The position numbers were made by a program, and so were the translations under genes. DNA of 64,000 nt. Source: Pezicula radicicola. Its lineage: Eukaryota > Ascomycota > Leotiomycetes > Helotiales > Dermateaceae. The stretch's first letter is position 1. Every line of letters begins with the position of its first letter. Positions 46,004 through 57,251 of the stretch are shown here, piece after piece. The notes under the pieces were generated by a model. It was not told where the DNA came from, did not search any database, and saw nothing but the letters and a program-made list of their open reading frames with translations. The DNA lies in NCBI GenBank assembly GCA_003008705.1, contig PDUO01000014.1, positions 275,608 through 339,607 on the forward strand, read 5' to 3'.

Positions 46004-47299
46004 ATGAACAGCATGAACGATTGGGCCCATCTACCGTATGGAGGATCACATTCTTCCGCCGCGTATTGGACTCCAAGCCAGCCATACCCGCAAGATTTGA
46101 TGCAAGTATCGCCACAAGCAAGTCATCAACCACAGCTGCATCACCGGCCCCAGCTGAACATCGCCATAACACCTCAAGTGTCACATCAGACATTAGGCCA
46201 ATTGCCAACGGCTAAAGGTGTTCAGCAACAGACCCAGCCGATCCGGTATGCGCAGCAATCAGGCAATTCTCCAGCTCAAAAACAGGACTTTCAAACTCAG
46301 CAGCGCCAGCAAGCACAACAGCATCAATCGGCTATCCAGCATGCTTCACAGCCCCATCACCCAGCTTTTCAACAGCCTTTCTCTCCAGCATTTTCGAGTG
46401 CTCCGTATTATTATCCAGCCTTTCAGCAACCTCAGCAACGCCAGCTCCACGCACAGCGTCGCCACCAACAGCTTATTGAGCAGCAGAGACAACACTCGTT
46501 TCAGCAAGGCATCCCATCATCTATCCACCCATCATCCATCCAACCATCAAATCATTGCAGTGCTGTCGAAAATCAACCCGAGGTTTCACAGCAAGAAATG
46601 TCGATGCAACAACAGCAAGCGCTACTCCCACAACCAACGGCATTTGCAGACATAGCGATAGACTCTACTGAGTTTGACCATGTCGATATGGACACATTTT
46701 TCAGCAATGTATCTCCTAGTCTCGCCATAGATGTCGAGAACTTGGCACACGGACAGGCGAAAACGCCAAAGAGTGCTGCCCTGCGTCGAGGAAGTTCCGT
46801 ACGCCATATAAGTCAGAGTCCGGTATTAAAAGACAGAACAGTATTCGAGGGTGACAGCGACTGGATTTGGTCTGTTGCGCCATTCCACAAATTAAGCTCC
46901 AGCTAATCGTTTAATAGCAAAGATGCACAAGTCGTCTTGTCAGCTTCCCAATTAGCATCTTTGTCAACATCTGTTTCGGCAACCATTACGACATCGGTAT
47001 TGGAACCCCTTACAACATCTATTCTGGATGCCGTATCGACAGTCTTACGTGCGTCCTGTCATGAGATCCTAAGTAATGAGCTGACAGAAAATGTTCCCAA
47101 TATGGTAAGGGAAGCTCTCACCGGACACGAACAAGGACTCTTGAAGAAGATAGATTTAAACCTAAAGCAACTTGCCTGTGGGTTTGATAAGTTTGCTGAT
47201 GAACTGCTGAATTCTCAGGAGGATGATCAGGAAACAGAAGCGTATCCTCGTGGGGAGGTAGAGGAGGTGACTGGTGATAAGGTCTCGCTTACCTTTTAG
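46004..47299 (+). CDS. Gln-rich regulator-like protein, one stop or one intron
   Basis: From Met 46004, 300 codons run to TAA at 46904-46906, and the same frame then continues for 130 sense codons to 47299. Residues 30-230 are Gln/His/Pro-rich (for example FQTQQRQQAQQHQSA), as in transcription activators. The part after the stop is helical (LEPLTTSILDAVSTVL, GLLKKIDLNLKQLACGFDKF) and looks coding. A 48-base intron 46870-46917, with donor GTCTGT, branch-like CTAAT and acceptor AATAG, would remove the stop in frame and give 415 residues. Otherwise the gene carries a nonsense change. The start could also be further upstream. No DNA-binding domain is seen. Confidence 0.55.
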
Positions 47300-47858
47300 G
47301 AGATTTGGAGCATGTATTTTTTTTTATCGCACCTCTTCTATTTGTAGGATATATACTGTACTGTACCTTAGTGCCTTGCTTGGCACGAAAGTGCTCAAAA
47401 ACTATTGAAACCAAATCGTTCAGTACAGTTTTTACCCTATGATCTAATGAACATAACTTGCAATTGTAGCTCACGGACTACCAGCCAGGCAATCTGATTT
47501 CTACCTCGCTACCACCAGCTACACGAACCACCTACCTATCGGGCTATAGTTTTATCATGTGATGATAAAGTGACCCAACACCGTGGTACCGCCACCTGCA
47601 GGCGCATCTGTGCAATCACAATAGTTGGTTCCAATCGAGTACATGCGCCATTTTTATTTGCCGAGCTAATCAGAACATGCTATTGATAGATGCAGCCAAT
47701 CAGAAGCATAGAAAGCGTATAAGCGGCTATATATCCAACTGGATTTCATCCCGTGCCTCGTATGAAGACGCCGTGCATATGCATAATGCACAACGCAGAC
47801 AACTTGCACAAAGAACCAACAAAAACAAGGGTGAGATCAAAGCAACTTCATGACAGAC
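47300..47858. other. Intergenic, nothing recognised
   Basis: This stretch between two convergent genes has no supported gene or repeat. A short palindromic TATCATGTGATGATA lies near 47552-47566. Confidence 0.5.
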
Positions 47859-48614
47859 CTAGATATCCTGTTTACTCTCGTCCACCACAGAAGCAATATT
47901 CCCACCTTCTTTCTTGGGAAGTAAAACCTTTTTTACACTGCCCACCCTTTCCCCTCGGACTGGCTTGGACCCGCTTCCGTCTTTGCGTTTGGACTTCTTT
48001 CGCCTTTTCTCGTGTGGAACAGAACGCGCAACTATGTTTTCCTTGGCGGGTTCGATCTTCACATTTTGGTTAATCGGAAAATCATCAACTTGTGCTTCTA
48101 ACGCAGTTAGGAGAGAACACCTCTGCTCCTGCTGTGATATTTCTTTGTGCATCGTACAGCCAGCAGTATGAATGTCCGGCCGATCGTCTGCTTCCAAAAT
48201 AGGGACTCGGTCCAAGCTCCGAACAATTTCTTCTTCATAACGTTGCCGAAGTGCTTGAAATTTTGTGGCACGTAGTTGGTCTAAATAATCCGAGCTCCCA
48301 TAGTTCCTGACATAAGGGTTTTCTCGGAGTTCGGTTGATGGGCGCAGTGGACGAGGCACCAGTGGCTTGAGGTTACAGTACCTCTCCACGGGATTTGCGT
48401 TGTCTGTCGCTTGTGATGCACTGCTTTGCTGTGGTAGAATCCGGCCTGGTGAGATCGTAGCCTGCATGGTACTTTCCCCGGAGCTTGCAGCATCCAATGT
48501 AGACGGGCACAGCGCCGGCTGGAGAGTGGCATGCGCACTCGTAGCAGTTTGTTCTAAATTTTGCAAATCGTTGGAAGGCGTGGTCGATTGTGAAGAGTAG
48601 AGCTCGAAATCCAT
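47859..48614 (-). CDS. Hypothetical nuclear-type protein
   Basis: A single-exon frame of 251 residues. The first 80 residues are Ser/Thr/Gln/Ala-rich and disordered-looking. Residues 95-140 hold an ordered helix (YLDQLRATKFQALRQRYEEE). The C-terminus is strongly basic with KRRKKSKRKDGSGSK, a classic nuclear localisation signal. It is directly followed upstream by MADS-like frames on the same strand, so it might be part of the same locus, but no splice join is evident. Family not recognised. Confidence 0.5.
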   Translation of the reverse strand: MDFELYSSQSTTPSNDLQNLEQTATSAHATLQPALCPSTLDAASSGESTMQATISPGRILPQQSSASQATDNANPVERYCNLKPLVPRPLRPSTELRENPYVRNYGSSDYLDQLRATKFQALRQRYEEEIVRSLDRVPILEADDRPDIHTAGCTMHKEISQQEQRCSLLTALEAQVDDFPINQNVKIEPAKENIVARSVPHEKRRKKSKRKDGSGSKPVRGERVGSVKKVLLPKKEGGNIASVVDESKQDI

Positions 48615-48656
48615 GGGAAGCAGATTTACGGATGCTGCGTTGTTAAACTATAGGGG

Positions 48657-48908
48657 TTAGGGCATGTTGTGACCATACATTTTAATGACACTTACAATGC
48701 TTGCAAGTAGAGTACAAGTCTGGGCGAAATCCACTTTCGAACGATAAGTATAATATCTCAAAAGACATTGTTCAGGGATCCGAATAGGACATTGGACAAC
48801 AACAGCGATGTCCATATCTCTAACCTGATATGCCTTCTCAAATAACTCGTGTCGCTTCCAGGCTGGTACGCCCTGCCGCACTACTCTTCTTGAAGCAGTA
48901 AAAAGCAA
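48657..48908 (-). CDS. MADS-box-like fragment 1
   Basis: An 83-residue frame. The stretch AWKRHELFEKAYQVRDMDIA followed by VVVQ resembles the MADS/SRF helix-strand pattern (KR..LF.KA.EL...D..V.L). It then reads RYYTYRS, as does the neighbouring frame. The basic first helix is short. It is either a small degenerate MADS-like gene or one exon of a longer gene. Confidence 0.35.
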   Translation of the reverse strand: MLFTASRRVVRQGVPAWKRHELFEKAYQVRDMDIAVVVQCPIRIPEQCLLRYYTYRSKVDFAQTCTLLASIVSVIKMYGHNMP

Positions 48909-49189
48909 GCTCGTGGATGATTCGTGGGAGATCTAAGTTGGTCAGTAAATCTCTTCTGGTTGAGGACTTCTTCTTGGCTCACAATTTCGTTCATCACTGG
49001 GCACACTGAACCAATGTCTTTGCAGGATCTGTATGTGTAGTAGACTTTCTGAAATCTATTATAAACAAGAATAACTATTTCAAGGTTGTAGATGCTGCTT
49101 AGCGAAGTTGCGCAAGCAATAAGATCATGTACTTGACGATTCATTGCGCCGTGGTGTCCTGCTGCTTGAACCCATATGTAGCTTTTCAC
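48881..49189 (-). CDS. MADS-box-like fragment 2
   Basis: A 102-residue frame in which HDLIACATSLSSIYNLEIVI followed by LVYN has the helix-turn-strand layout of a MADS core, ending VYYTYRS like fragment 1. The usual basic RK residues of the DNA-contacting helix are missing. It overlaps fragment 1 by 28 bases in another frame, so a splice or frameshift may link them. Confidence 0.35.
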   Translation of the reverse strand: MKSYIWVQAAGHHGAMNRQVHDLIACATSLSSIYNLEIVILVYNRFQKVYYTYRSCKDIGSVCPVMNEIVSQEEVLNQKRFTDQLRSPTNHPRACFLLLQEE

Positions 49190-49309
49190 CTAGGCATGAC
49201 TGCGATTATTAGTAGAGATAAAGAGGTCACGCCGGCCCTGTCGCTCTACTTTTGAAAATCCGAAATCAAAAAATTGAAGGGGATCAAAACTTAAAACCAA
49301 ATTCCGTTA

Positions 49310-49507
49310 TTAAAAACCGTCGGCAGATCCCCCTAGCTTACAGTCTTCCATTCTTCCTGCAAATCCGAAGTTAGTGTTAACATGGAACTTGTGATTCCAA
49401 ATTATAACCGCTGCTACTACCAGTTCGTGACTAGCTGGAACGCGGTGGGTACACTCTAATACGTAATTATTATTAGCGACACTAAGCGAGATCATTCCTT
49501 TGAGCAC
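49310..49507 (-). CDS. Doubtful frame upstream of MADS-like fragments
   Basis: A 65-residue frame. HELVVAAVIIWNHKFHV faintly recalls the strand of a MADS domain, but alone this is weak. It may be a third decayed unit. Confidence 0.2.
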   Translation of the reverse strand: MLKGMISLSVANNNYVLECTHRVPASHELVVAAVIIWNHKFHVNTNFGFAGRMEDCKLGGSADGF

Positions 49508-49723
49508 TTTTGTCTAGTTTAGAACTCAATGGGTAGAGTCACTGGACTAGAGTTCTCATTCTGTGCTCGGAACAAAAACCAAAACAAGGAAAGTGGCGAG
49601 GCCTGGGTCCTTGGAGTAGAAATTATGATTTCAAGAAAAGAAGTTAAGCGACAGACCTTTAGCAGTGATGTCATGCTGTATAAATGGTTCCATAGTCTGT
49701 AAAAGGTCCTTCAGTTAGCACTC

Positions 49724-50485
49724 ATGGCATCCAAGCTGGAAAACTTACTGTCTGACTCAATTCTTAAGCTTGAAAAGCTTGATAAACCGCTGCCACGAAA
49801 GCCCCGTCGCCCTATGAACCTTTTTTTGCCGCCAAAAATCCCAATAACTCCCCAAAAATCATTACCTTCTTCACCAACTGCAATCTCGCCCGACACAATA
49901 TGGGGCCTCGATCCTTGGTCCCCGATTCCACACACACCTTTCTTACCACCTCCGCCACCTCATATCCGGCCGCAAACACTACAGCCCTCGCCACCTATAG
50001 AACCGCTTACGGCCTCGCCTCTTCCTAGAATTCCTCCGCCAACTCTAGAAAAGAGACAGAACCAGAATCTTGAACCTCTAGTTCCACCTATGATTCAAGA
50101 TCGGCTCGAAGCGCTAGAGAGGGAAAATTATAACCTCCGCAACCAGAACAAAGTCTTCTATCGACAGAACGGCGACTATCGCAAGCTCATAAAAAAATAT
50201 AGAGAGTGTCATGAAAGAACAAGTGAGTGTATAGAGCGTGTGCAACAGGCTGGTCAGTCAATACAGAGTATTACTCGTGCAACAGCTGCGGATGTGAAGG
50301 ATTTCGCGCACATGAAGTCAGCACTCAAGAAGAAAGAACAAGAAGCTCGGAGGGACTGGGAGAAATTTGTAGAGGAAAATGCAGATCTTGGAGTATCAGT
50401 TGAAGAGGTTGTGCATGATATAAGGGATGCTCACACAGTCGAAATTGCGGTGTTTCCTTATAGAGGAAGCAAGAACATGATCTGA
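49724..50485 (+). CDS. Pro-rich plus coiled-coil hypothetical protein
   Basis: A single-exon frame of 253 residues. Residues 20-115 are very Pro-rich (PPKIPITPQKSLPSSPT, FLPPPPPHIRP). Residues 125-240 are a charged coiled coil (DRLEALERENYNLRNQNKVF, MKSALKKKEQEARRDWEKF). Such a layout suggests a scaffold or regulator, but no family is recognised. The start at 49724 agrees with the first Met of a well-composed frame. Confidence 0.55.
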   Translation: MASKLENLLSDSILKLEKLDKPLPRKPRRPMNLFLPPKIPITPQKSLPSSPTAISPDTIWGLDPWSPIPHTPFLPPPPPHIRPQTLQPSPPIEPLTASPLPRIPPPTLEKRQNQNLEPLVPPMIQDRLEALERENYNLRNQNKVFYRQNGDYRKLIKKYRECHERTSECIERVQQAGQSIQSITRATAADVKDFAHMKSALKKKEQEARRDWEKFVEENADLGVSVEEVVHDIRDAHTVEIAVFPYRGSKNMI

Positions 50486-51529
50486 AATAGGATATTTTCC
50501 TGTATTTTTGTTCTTTTCAAAATACATTTCAAATAGGTAGCATGAGCCTTACACAGTGTACCATGATAAGGTCAGAATAGTTGGTTGTGAGTCTCAGATA
50601 TATTCTATGTTGAATTCAATGAATATGGGAATAGTCATGTGATCTACTACAAGTAGGCCCATTCCCACACAATAGCTTCCACACAGAACACAATACAATG
50701 TTGCTTCCACCTGTATTGTGCCTCAACATTCTATAATAGATATATACAAGAATTGGCATCGATATAGGCCAATTTCCATACCCCGAAGAATAAGGTTTGA
50801 AAACAAGTTTGAAAACAAGTTCTAAGCGCACCCTTAGAGGATGTAATTAGATTGAAATCCCAAATGAGATAAAAGAGTCGAAATTTGGGACCTTGTTTGC
50901 TTGTTCTGGGTCTCAGACAGGATCTTAACGTCGACCACTCCTACGAGATACAACGAGCGCCCTCCTTTTATCCCTACAACTAATACTATGAATCAAAGAA
51001 ATCCTGCGTAGGCTAATGAGAAGGTGCCCCCCATTGGAGTCACGTTCTATGTTGCATACGCCAATAGTAAGATTCTCTTTATTGGAGCAAGTCTGGGAAA
51101 GACTGTAATGGCGCTTATTTCTTGAAACATTTGATAGATGAGAGGGGGCTGGTTAAAAACATTTACAGAAGCACGACAAAAGGCATAGACGCTAGGCAAG
51201 AAGGATGTGCGCGCATGTCGCATCTGTTCTTGGGTAGGTCCGGTGTAGGTAACCGTGGATGATGTTGGAATAAGCTTAAAAAGACCAGGCTTTCTATCAC
51301 GAAATGGTCTGTGCGAGGATATACATCTCCTACTGTGTATTGTATAGTACAATCTGAGCAAATCTTTCATTCTACTTGCCGGCAAACAACCTCTCAGGGA
51401 TTTAGAACGAGAAGATGGGGTATTACCTGGGATGTCGTGGTAGCATGGAAGCCGTGGCATTGTAATGAACTCATTGAATGATAAATGGTAAAATTACTAG
51501 GGACAAGGGCATCCGCCCGAGTCTCGATT
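50486..51529. other. Intergenic with one weak frame
   Basis: Only a 137-codon minus-strand frame (51460-51047) is present. Its translation is Arg/Ser/Pro-rich and unlike any family, so I do not count it as a gene. No repeats stand out. Confidence 0.45.
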
Positions 51530-53069
51530 TCATTGATATTGTGCTATGTATTTCCAAAGTCTCTTGTCTGCCACAAACCCTTCGCTTAATTCCGCAACCA
51601 CTGTAAGCTTCCTTGCTACAGCTTCTTCTCCCTGACACCGAAAATAATCCTCCTCCTTTTTTCTTACTTCACTTGCTAGGAGATCATCTTCTTTAAGTAC
51701 CTTAGCTAACTTGACAAACTCATCTTCCTCTCGTACGCTTTTGAAAAGGCTCGGTATATTGATCTCGTCCGTTGCTTTATACGCCGATGCAAACAGCTCT
51801 GAAAAATAACGGTAGTCTTGTAAGCCGTCGAGAGTTACTAGCCGCGTAAATAACCATGCTCTCCTGGTAGAGTCCCAAAATTCAGTGTCTAGCGCGAATT
51901 TTCTTCCCCGGAAAAAGTGATCAGTGAAGCTGGTCCTAAAAATAGGAATCAGCGTCACGTCAAGTTCGTCTCTTGGGTGAGGTAGGCCTGGGGCCATAAG
52001 CAGTGTCGATATAGGAACAGTAGAGGAGAATGCCCAGTCAATGATACAAGTGATATTTAAATCATTATCAATAAAAATATTGCTTGTACTAAGGTCCGGA
52101 TGATAGAGAGGGAATCCTTTCTCTACATCTAAAGTCCGGCAAATCGAATGGATTAGGTTCCTTAGGAAACTTCCGGCTATACAGTAGTCTAGCCTATTCC
52201 TGCTACTATCAATCTTTGAGCCTATAGCGACAAAGTCATTCCATCGACTAACAGCAGCTTGATAGTTCTGATATGTTTCGAATTCTCCGAGTTCTGGTAT
52301 TGGAGCGAAGAAGGCGTGCTGGTATAGCGGAAGTTCTTTTATATGAAGAAGGAATGCTGATAGTAGCGACTCGTAGTAATTGTAGTCGTATTGAAATGGA
52401 CCTCTGTTAACATCATCACCTAAGTGATCCCGGTTGTGCCAGAGTAGCGCTGGTGAGAGGCATTCTATAACACGATATTCTCCATCGTCCTCTAATAGAG
52501 ATCCTAACTTGTCGAATCGTAGGTTTAACAATTGTGCGGTTATAGCCCCTAATTGACTTATTATCTTCTCCTTGTCTATTCTGCTAAGGGTGGGACGTAG
52601 TTTACGAGACGTCATCCCCTCTGGAAGAGTATCCCAGGAAAAATTGGCGAGAGGAAAACCAGGAGCCTTGCTCATAAGAATGAAAGGAAGACCGATGGTA
52701 TTAGAGCTTGTACAGCTTTTAGGTAATTAGTATAAATAACGGTTATAGCCTCTGATAATCGTACCTATAATCGAATACTTCCGGGACAGGGATTGAACTA
52801 TTCCCCTTGATATATTTCATAGTCGCGACCTCACTTTCAAGCAACTTTGACGTAGTCTCTGGAGTAATTTCATGGCACTTGCGAGGGGAACGAAAGATCC
52901 ATTCCACACCATCTTCGAATAGAAGAACAATTGCCCAATTTAAGCTTCCACTTTTTGGCTGCGTTGAGACATTACAAGAGCATGGGATACCTCGAAGTTG
53001 TTCTGCACGTTGGAGAAGAGCCGGTAGATTGAAGTCGTTATAGAGAAACGCTCCTGTTTTCGTTGACAT
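51530..53069 (-). CDS. APH-fold phosphotransferase family protein
   Basis: Exon 53069-52765, a 94-base intron (GTACGA...TGAG) and exon 52670-51530 give 481 residues. The kinase-like fold of aminoglycoside/choline phosphotransferases is shown by the catalytic loop HPDLSTSNIFID (about residue 291) and the metal-binding IIDWAFSS (about 310). The N-terminal lobe has VEWIFRSPRK with its likely nucleotide-binding Lys and the SIPVPEVFDY stretch common to fungal APH proteins. Fungi have many such genes of unknown substrate; drug resistance should not be assumed. Spacing from the neighbours suggests independent transcription. The frame is clean. Confidence 0.8.
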
Positions 53070-54138
53070 TGTGCTTGCTAGAACTGACGATAGTCGGGTA
53101 AAGAATGATCTGCCGAATAGTGATGGCCTCTAGGGACGTAAAGCACAGTCTTTCACCATGAATCGATTGAAAATGAGGGGGTGTGTGGGAGGCATCAGCG
53201 AGCCCAAAGGGGTACATGCTATGAAGGATTATAAACGTCCACGGTGGTCAAAACAAAACTACTTAGGCCTTAAAGGGTGCCTTAAAGGGTGCCTTAAAGG
53301 GTCACCGCTTTGTAGGCGGTAGATTCGAGTCAGACAGTAAGTAGAGGATTATTATGCTTTTAACTAAAACTCTTCTAACTTAATACTAAAAATAGCATTT
53401 TACTCTTACTACTTTTAAGGTATTTAAGTAGTAGAGCCCTAAGAATATAGTATAACCCTATATTTTTAGGGGGTGTATAGCCTGTACGGGGTTGTACGCT
53501 ATATTTTTTTTAGGAGTATTAGCTTATATTCTAATTCTGCCGGCAGAAAGAGTTTCGCCCACCATGGACGTTATAATCCTCCATAACATGCATTGTCTGA
53601 CCGCCCTTTTGGCAGAAGCTCGTCACGGATCAGCGTCAGGCCAGTAACGGGGCCTTCCCGCTCACTTTTTTTTATATTAAAAATTATCGATTCGTTCAAT
53701 TTTTAGTCCCTGCAGACTTTGTGCAGATAAGGATCCGGACCTGCTACTCACCATCCTAGCTGCAGAAATAGAGTCAGGTGTTGTAAAAAGTTACCTGTCA
53801 GAATTACCTGTCAGGAAAGGTATCAGGCAGATGTGTCGCTTAATTTCTACCTGACTAGGTACATGTATTCGTACCTACTATAGGTTCATTGCTCGCGAAG
53901 TATCTCCCCCACGTACTTTCTACCTGCATGGTAACCACCCCTTTTCACACAAACTAAGACTAATCTGGGAAATTGGACCGTTGCAGACGCAGAATACGCA
54001 ATACGGTCTCCTCGGTGGCCATGTCGGGCTTTGTCGCAAATTGAACCATGGGGATCTATATTTTGGGGGATTCGTATAAGACCCTGCACTTGAAAAGCAA
54101 TATTCCTGGTTGCATTACTGTTCATCAGCAATAGTAGA
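53070..54138. other. Intergenic, partly AT-rich
   Basis: No gene is supported. A 12-base triplication occurs at 53267-53302, followed by AGATTCGAGTC, which resembles a pol III B-box without a tRNA fold. AT-rich sequence with short inverted motifs (TATAACCCTATA) follows around 53390-53520. Confidence 0.5.
53267..53302. repeat. Perfect 12-bp triplication
   Basis: GCCTTAAAGGGT is repeated three times head to tail with no mismatch. It lies upstream of the APH-fold gene, about 200 bases from its start codon. Confidence 0.8.
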
Positions 54139-54805
54139 ATGCCTCGACGCAGACCCCCACAACCCCCGACTCCTGATAACCTTCCTCAAATCCCTTATGG
54201 AGCGACGAAGAAAGAGTATTATCCAGCTGGAAACTTAGTGTATTATCTACAGACTGGTGAGCTCGGATTCGGAACATAAAGGTGCTTACTGATTGTACCA
54301 TCAGCTGATGATGTTGAATGGAGGAGAGGAGAAGTCAGTGACGAGACGACTAGTACCACTTTACACGTCGTATGCTTCTCTGTTAGTATTTAGTAGCTCG
54401 CTAATAATTAGAGAGATTATCGACGAAACTACTGGACAGTCGTTTAACGTCCGTGCTGAATATATTCGCGAACGCGGGAATTATGGGGAGCCATTAGTAT
54501 CAGAATGGAGTGATTGGAGCCAATGGACATTATCGGACGGGACTTGGCAAAGATACCGCACAAATGCCAACGGCGAATACCAGTATGATTCCCAGCAACA
54601 AAGTGGACAATGGAGTGTGTGGTCTTTCGATTCTCAAGAACAGAAGTACTTCAGGGTCACTAATGACCCGGATGGACATCTGTATTATGATTACCAAACA
54701 GTTGAGGCAGGCTCATCTACAGCATCAACAGTGACGTCACACAAGAAAAAGAAGGACGACGGCAAGAGTAGTAAAGGGGGTAAGAAGACTAAAGGGCATA
54801 AATAA
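54139..54805 (+). CDS. Small Trp- and Lys-rich hypothetical protein
   Basis: Exons 54139-54256, 54305-54369 and 54416-54805 join into 190 residues. The start is Pro-rich (MPRRRPPQPPTPDN). The centre has SEWSDWSQWTLSDGTWQRY and QSGQWSVWSF, an aromatic pattern of short strands. The tail is a Lys/Gly run (HKKKKDDGKSSKGGKKTK) that could be nuclear or nucleic-acid-binding. Introns are 48 and 46 bases with GT-AG ends. Family not recognised. Confidence 0.55.
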
Positions 54806-56513
54806 GCGTTGCACAAGTATCACAAAAAACGAATCTTTCGTTTACGTTTTATATATGAGATTTTGAAATATAATGCTACCCACAGTCAACAGAGCTCGCC
54901 ATAACTAGTGCAGCTAGTGCCTGGCAGTCATGCCTCAAAATCGTGTCAAATGTCTTAGCTTTAACCAGTTCAATCAAACTCTCTATGCAAAGCATATTAG
55001 CCTAGAATAGAAATACAGCAATATCATACCTTCTACTATAGCGTCTAGTACTACTAAACTGTGTTCTTGGCGAGTGGGTTTGTGAATGGCGTCTTGATCT
55101 ATGCTCTATGTGCCTAATGTAATCGTTATTGTCGTCTTTTGATTGATCATGTTTAAGCCTGCACTATTTAGTAATTGTAATACAATAATAAGATGGTGCT
55201 CACACTGCTCTTCCAATGATGCAAACAATAACTGCTACTATAGATGTCTTAATAATGCCCATCATGAACGTAACATAGATCTGTTTTGACTAGACAAATA
55301 GCCGGAAGCACGCTTATATACCTACAATATTTGAATGATACCTCTTTTATTTTTAGTTCTTCTTTTATGTTTTTATGTTCATTTTTTCATTTTTCATTAT
55401 TTAATGGGCAGTGGGGGAAAAGGGGCAAATTTAGAAGCGATAGATCGGTCTTTTACATTTGACTGCGATAGTCCTAATCTTGAAAAACAGGTTATGGCAT
55501 TTCAACGGCTAAGTGACAGATTAAATTAGCATTTGCAAATCAGATCTCGACAATTAGGATCACCCTCGGGAAAACAAAACCCAGGAAAACAAACCAGTAA
55601 AACAGAACCAGTAACCAGTAAAAAAGAAACGAAAATGAGAATCCCCTAGTAAATAGGTACATCACGAAAATAAATGCAAATTGATATTATTGGGCTCTGA
55701 AGGATTCGTCTGCTGCTCAAGCATTTGCATTAGCTTGTGATCGTAGTTGATAGATAGTGCTTCTGTGTGATAGATGATCTTGTTGTGTTGAGGTGGACTT
55801 GAGGCAAGGAACGAGGTTCATATGCGGGGCTACGCAAGCCTCGCTGTGGCTTAGAATTGCTGAGTAATCATATCCCTCACGAAAGAGTCGCGGGGTAAGT
55901 CAAGGCGGCCCTACGGGGTTGGCCGCTAAGCTAGTATTTCGATCATCAATTGCCTCCTCGTCTTATCTTACCCACCACACAATACCTTCAATAGATCATC
56001 ATCAGCTAGAACAGCTAGCATCAACCGTCGCAAGGTAGAACAAGTCTCCCAGTCGTGCGCTGATTGCTTTACATAATCTCGGCGGCTAATCATCCGCAGC
56101 GAGCTGTTCCAGCGGCCTTCCCCGCAACGTCTTGCCACCCGCGCTCGTCTCTTAGCTCCTCGTCCTTTCCTCGATACCAACATAAAAAGCATTTCTTCCC
56201 AGTTCTAAGCTCTATCCCAGAATACTTGTACGCCTATATACCTAACATTCGCCTTTTTTTAGAACCGTACTGACGGTTCCCTAGGCCTACGCTGGTTATT
56301 CGTCGATTCCAATATGTGTATACAGGATGTACGACAATATTCAATGTGCAGCTGCACAATTAATGTTGGCAGCGTCAAAGATTGCGGGAAAAAAGGGACA
56401 GCCGGTTGCACGGGTACCAAGACGAATGTAATTACATGGTTCTCAGGTTGGTGCAGTGACCATCGGCCTTAGGACAAGAGTGGAGCTGGAAATATTATTT
56501 AGGTGGAAACGAG
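54806..56513. other. Intergenic, nothing recognised
   Basis: A 1.7-kb stretch without a supported gene. Short frames occur, for example at 55335-55529 and 55968-56192, but their translations look random. A purine-rich run with AAAACAGAACCAGTAACC units lies at about 55570-55640. Confidence 0.5.
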
Positions 56514-57251
56514 TTATATTGAAACTGTGTATCTACCAAATCGTTCTAAGTCAGAGCTAATGCTATATATACCGTCGGTATAGACCCAGCTTGGAAAAAA
56601 TGACGGAACTGTACTTCCTACTCGGCCTGTAAAACTGAAGTCGATTAAGATAATACGACCACTCTCGCCCTCCATAACGTTGCTAGGACTAAAGTCCCCG
56701 TGGCTGAAGCCTGCAGAATGGAACTGATTAAGCGTTTGCTTAACATCATTAGTTCGCGAATAAAACTTAGATAGTTCGAGTTTTGAGAGCTTCTTCATTC
56801 GGTACCCGCAAATGACTCCATTGTCCCAGATGGGCTCTTGGTCGAATTCTACAACAGGTAGTCCGAGCTTCGTTAGTTCAGTGAGTACGTCGAACTCATG
56901 TTGAATGAGCTTGGTGGATAGCTCGTCTGAGTGGGCAAGCTTGAGAATAGGAAATCGACCGTGCTCGGTGATTCGAATAGACGCGTAAGACCCATAATCA
57001 ATTATCGTCGAGCCTCTCCAGATTGCAGCTATTTCGGAACTTTGGTGTACTAAGGAAACATCGACGTTCTTAAGGAAGGGAAACCTTGCGAGATCAGGGT
57101 ACTCAGGCGAACCCGACCAAGTGATAGAAAACGGCTGGCGATTGTAATCGACGATGCATCTGTACGATCCACGGACTCCAGCGCTTTGAGGCGGTGTTAT
57201 AGGCTTGGCCTCACAGCCATGGAGGGTCTGGGGGGCCCGCGTGCGACGCAA
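56514..57251 (-). CDS. Protein-kinase-like (PKL) fold protein
   Basis: A single-exon frame of 245 residues. The catalytic-type loop SHGDFSPSNVM (about residue 183) and the metal-binding LIDFSFTGRVG (about 200) mark the kinase/phosphotransferase fold. The N-lobe has STIIDYGSYASIRITEHGRF, then FPILKLAH with the likely Lys, but no Gly-rich loop. The C-lobe is short, ending soon after SSDLERFGRY, as in many compact fungal kinase-like proteins. Substrate unknown. The first 20 residues are basic and Pro-rich and may be outside the domain. Confidence 0.7.
   Translation of the reverse strand: MRRTRAPQTLHGCEAKPITPPQSAGVRGSYRCIVDYNRQPFSITWSGSPEYPDLARFPFLKNVDVSLVHQSSEIAAIWRGSTIIDYGSYASIRITEHGRFPILKLAHSDELSTKLIQHEFDVLTELTKLGLPVVEFDQEPIWDNGVICGYRMKKLSKLELSKFYSRTNDVKQTLNQFHSAGFSHGDFSPSNVMEGESGRIILIDFSFTGRVGSTVPSFFPSWVYTDGIYSISSDLERFGRYTVSI

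Noticed and set aside
49515..49575. tRNA-like GAACTCAATGGGTAGAG segment
   Set aside because: Only a D-arm-like portion is present, with no T-arm or closing acceptor stem.
53303..53340. Pol III gene suggested by AGATTCGAGTC
   Set aside because: No A-box at the right distance and no tRNA fold.
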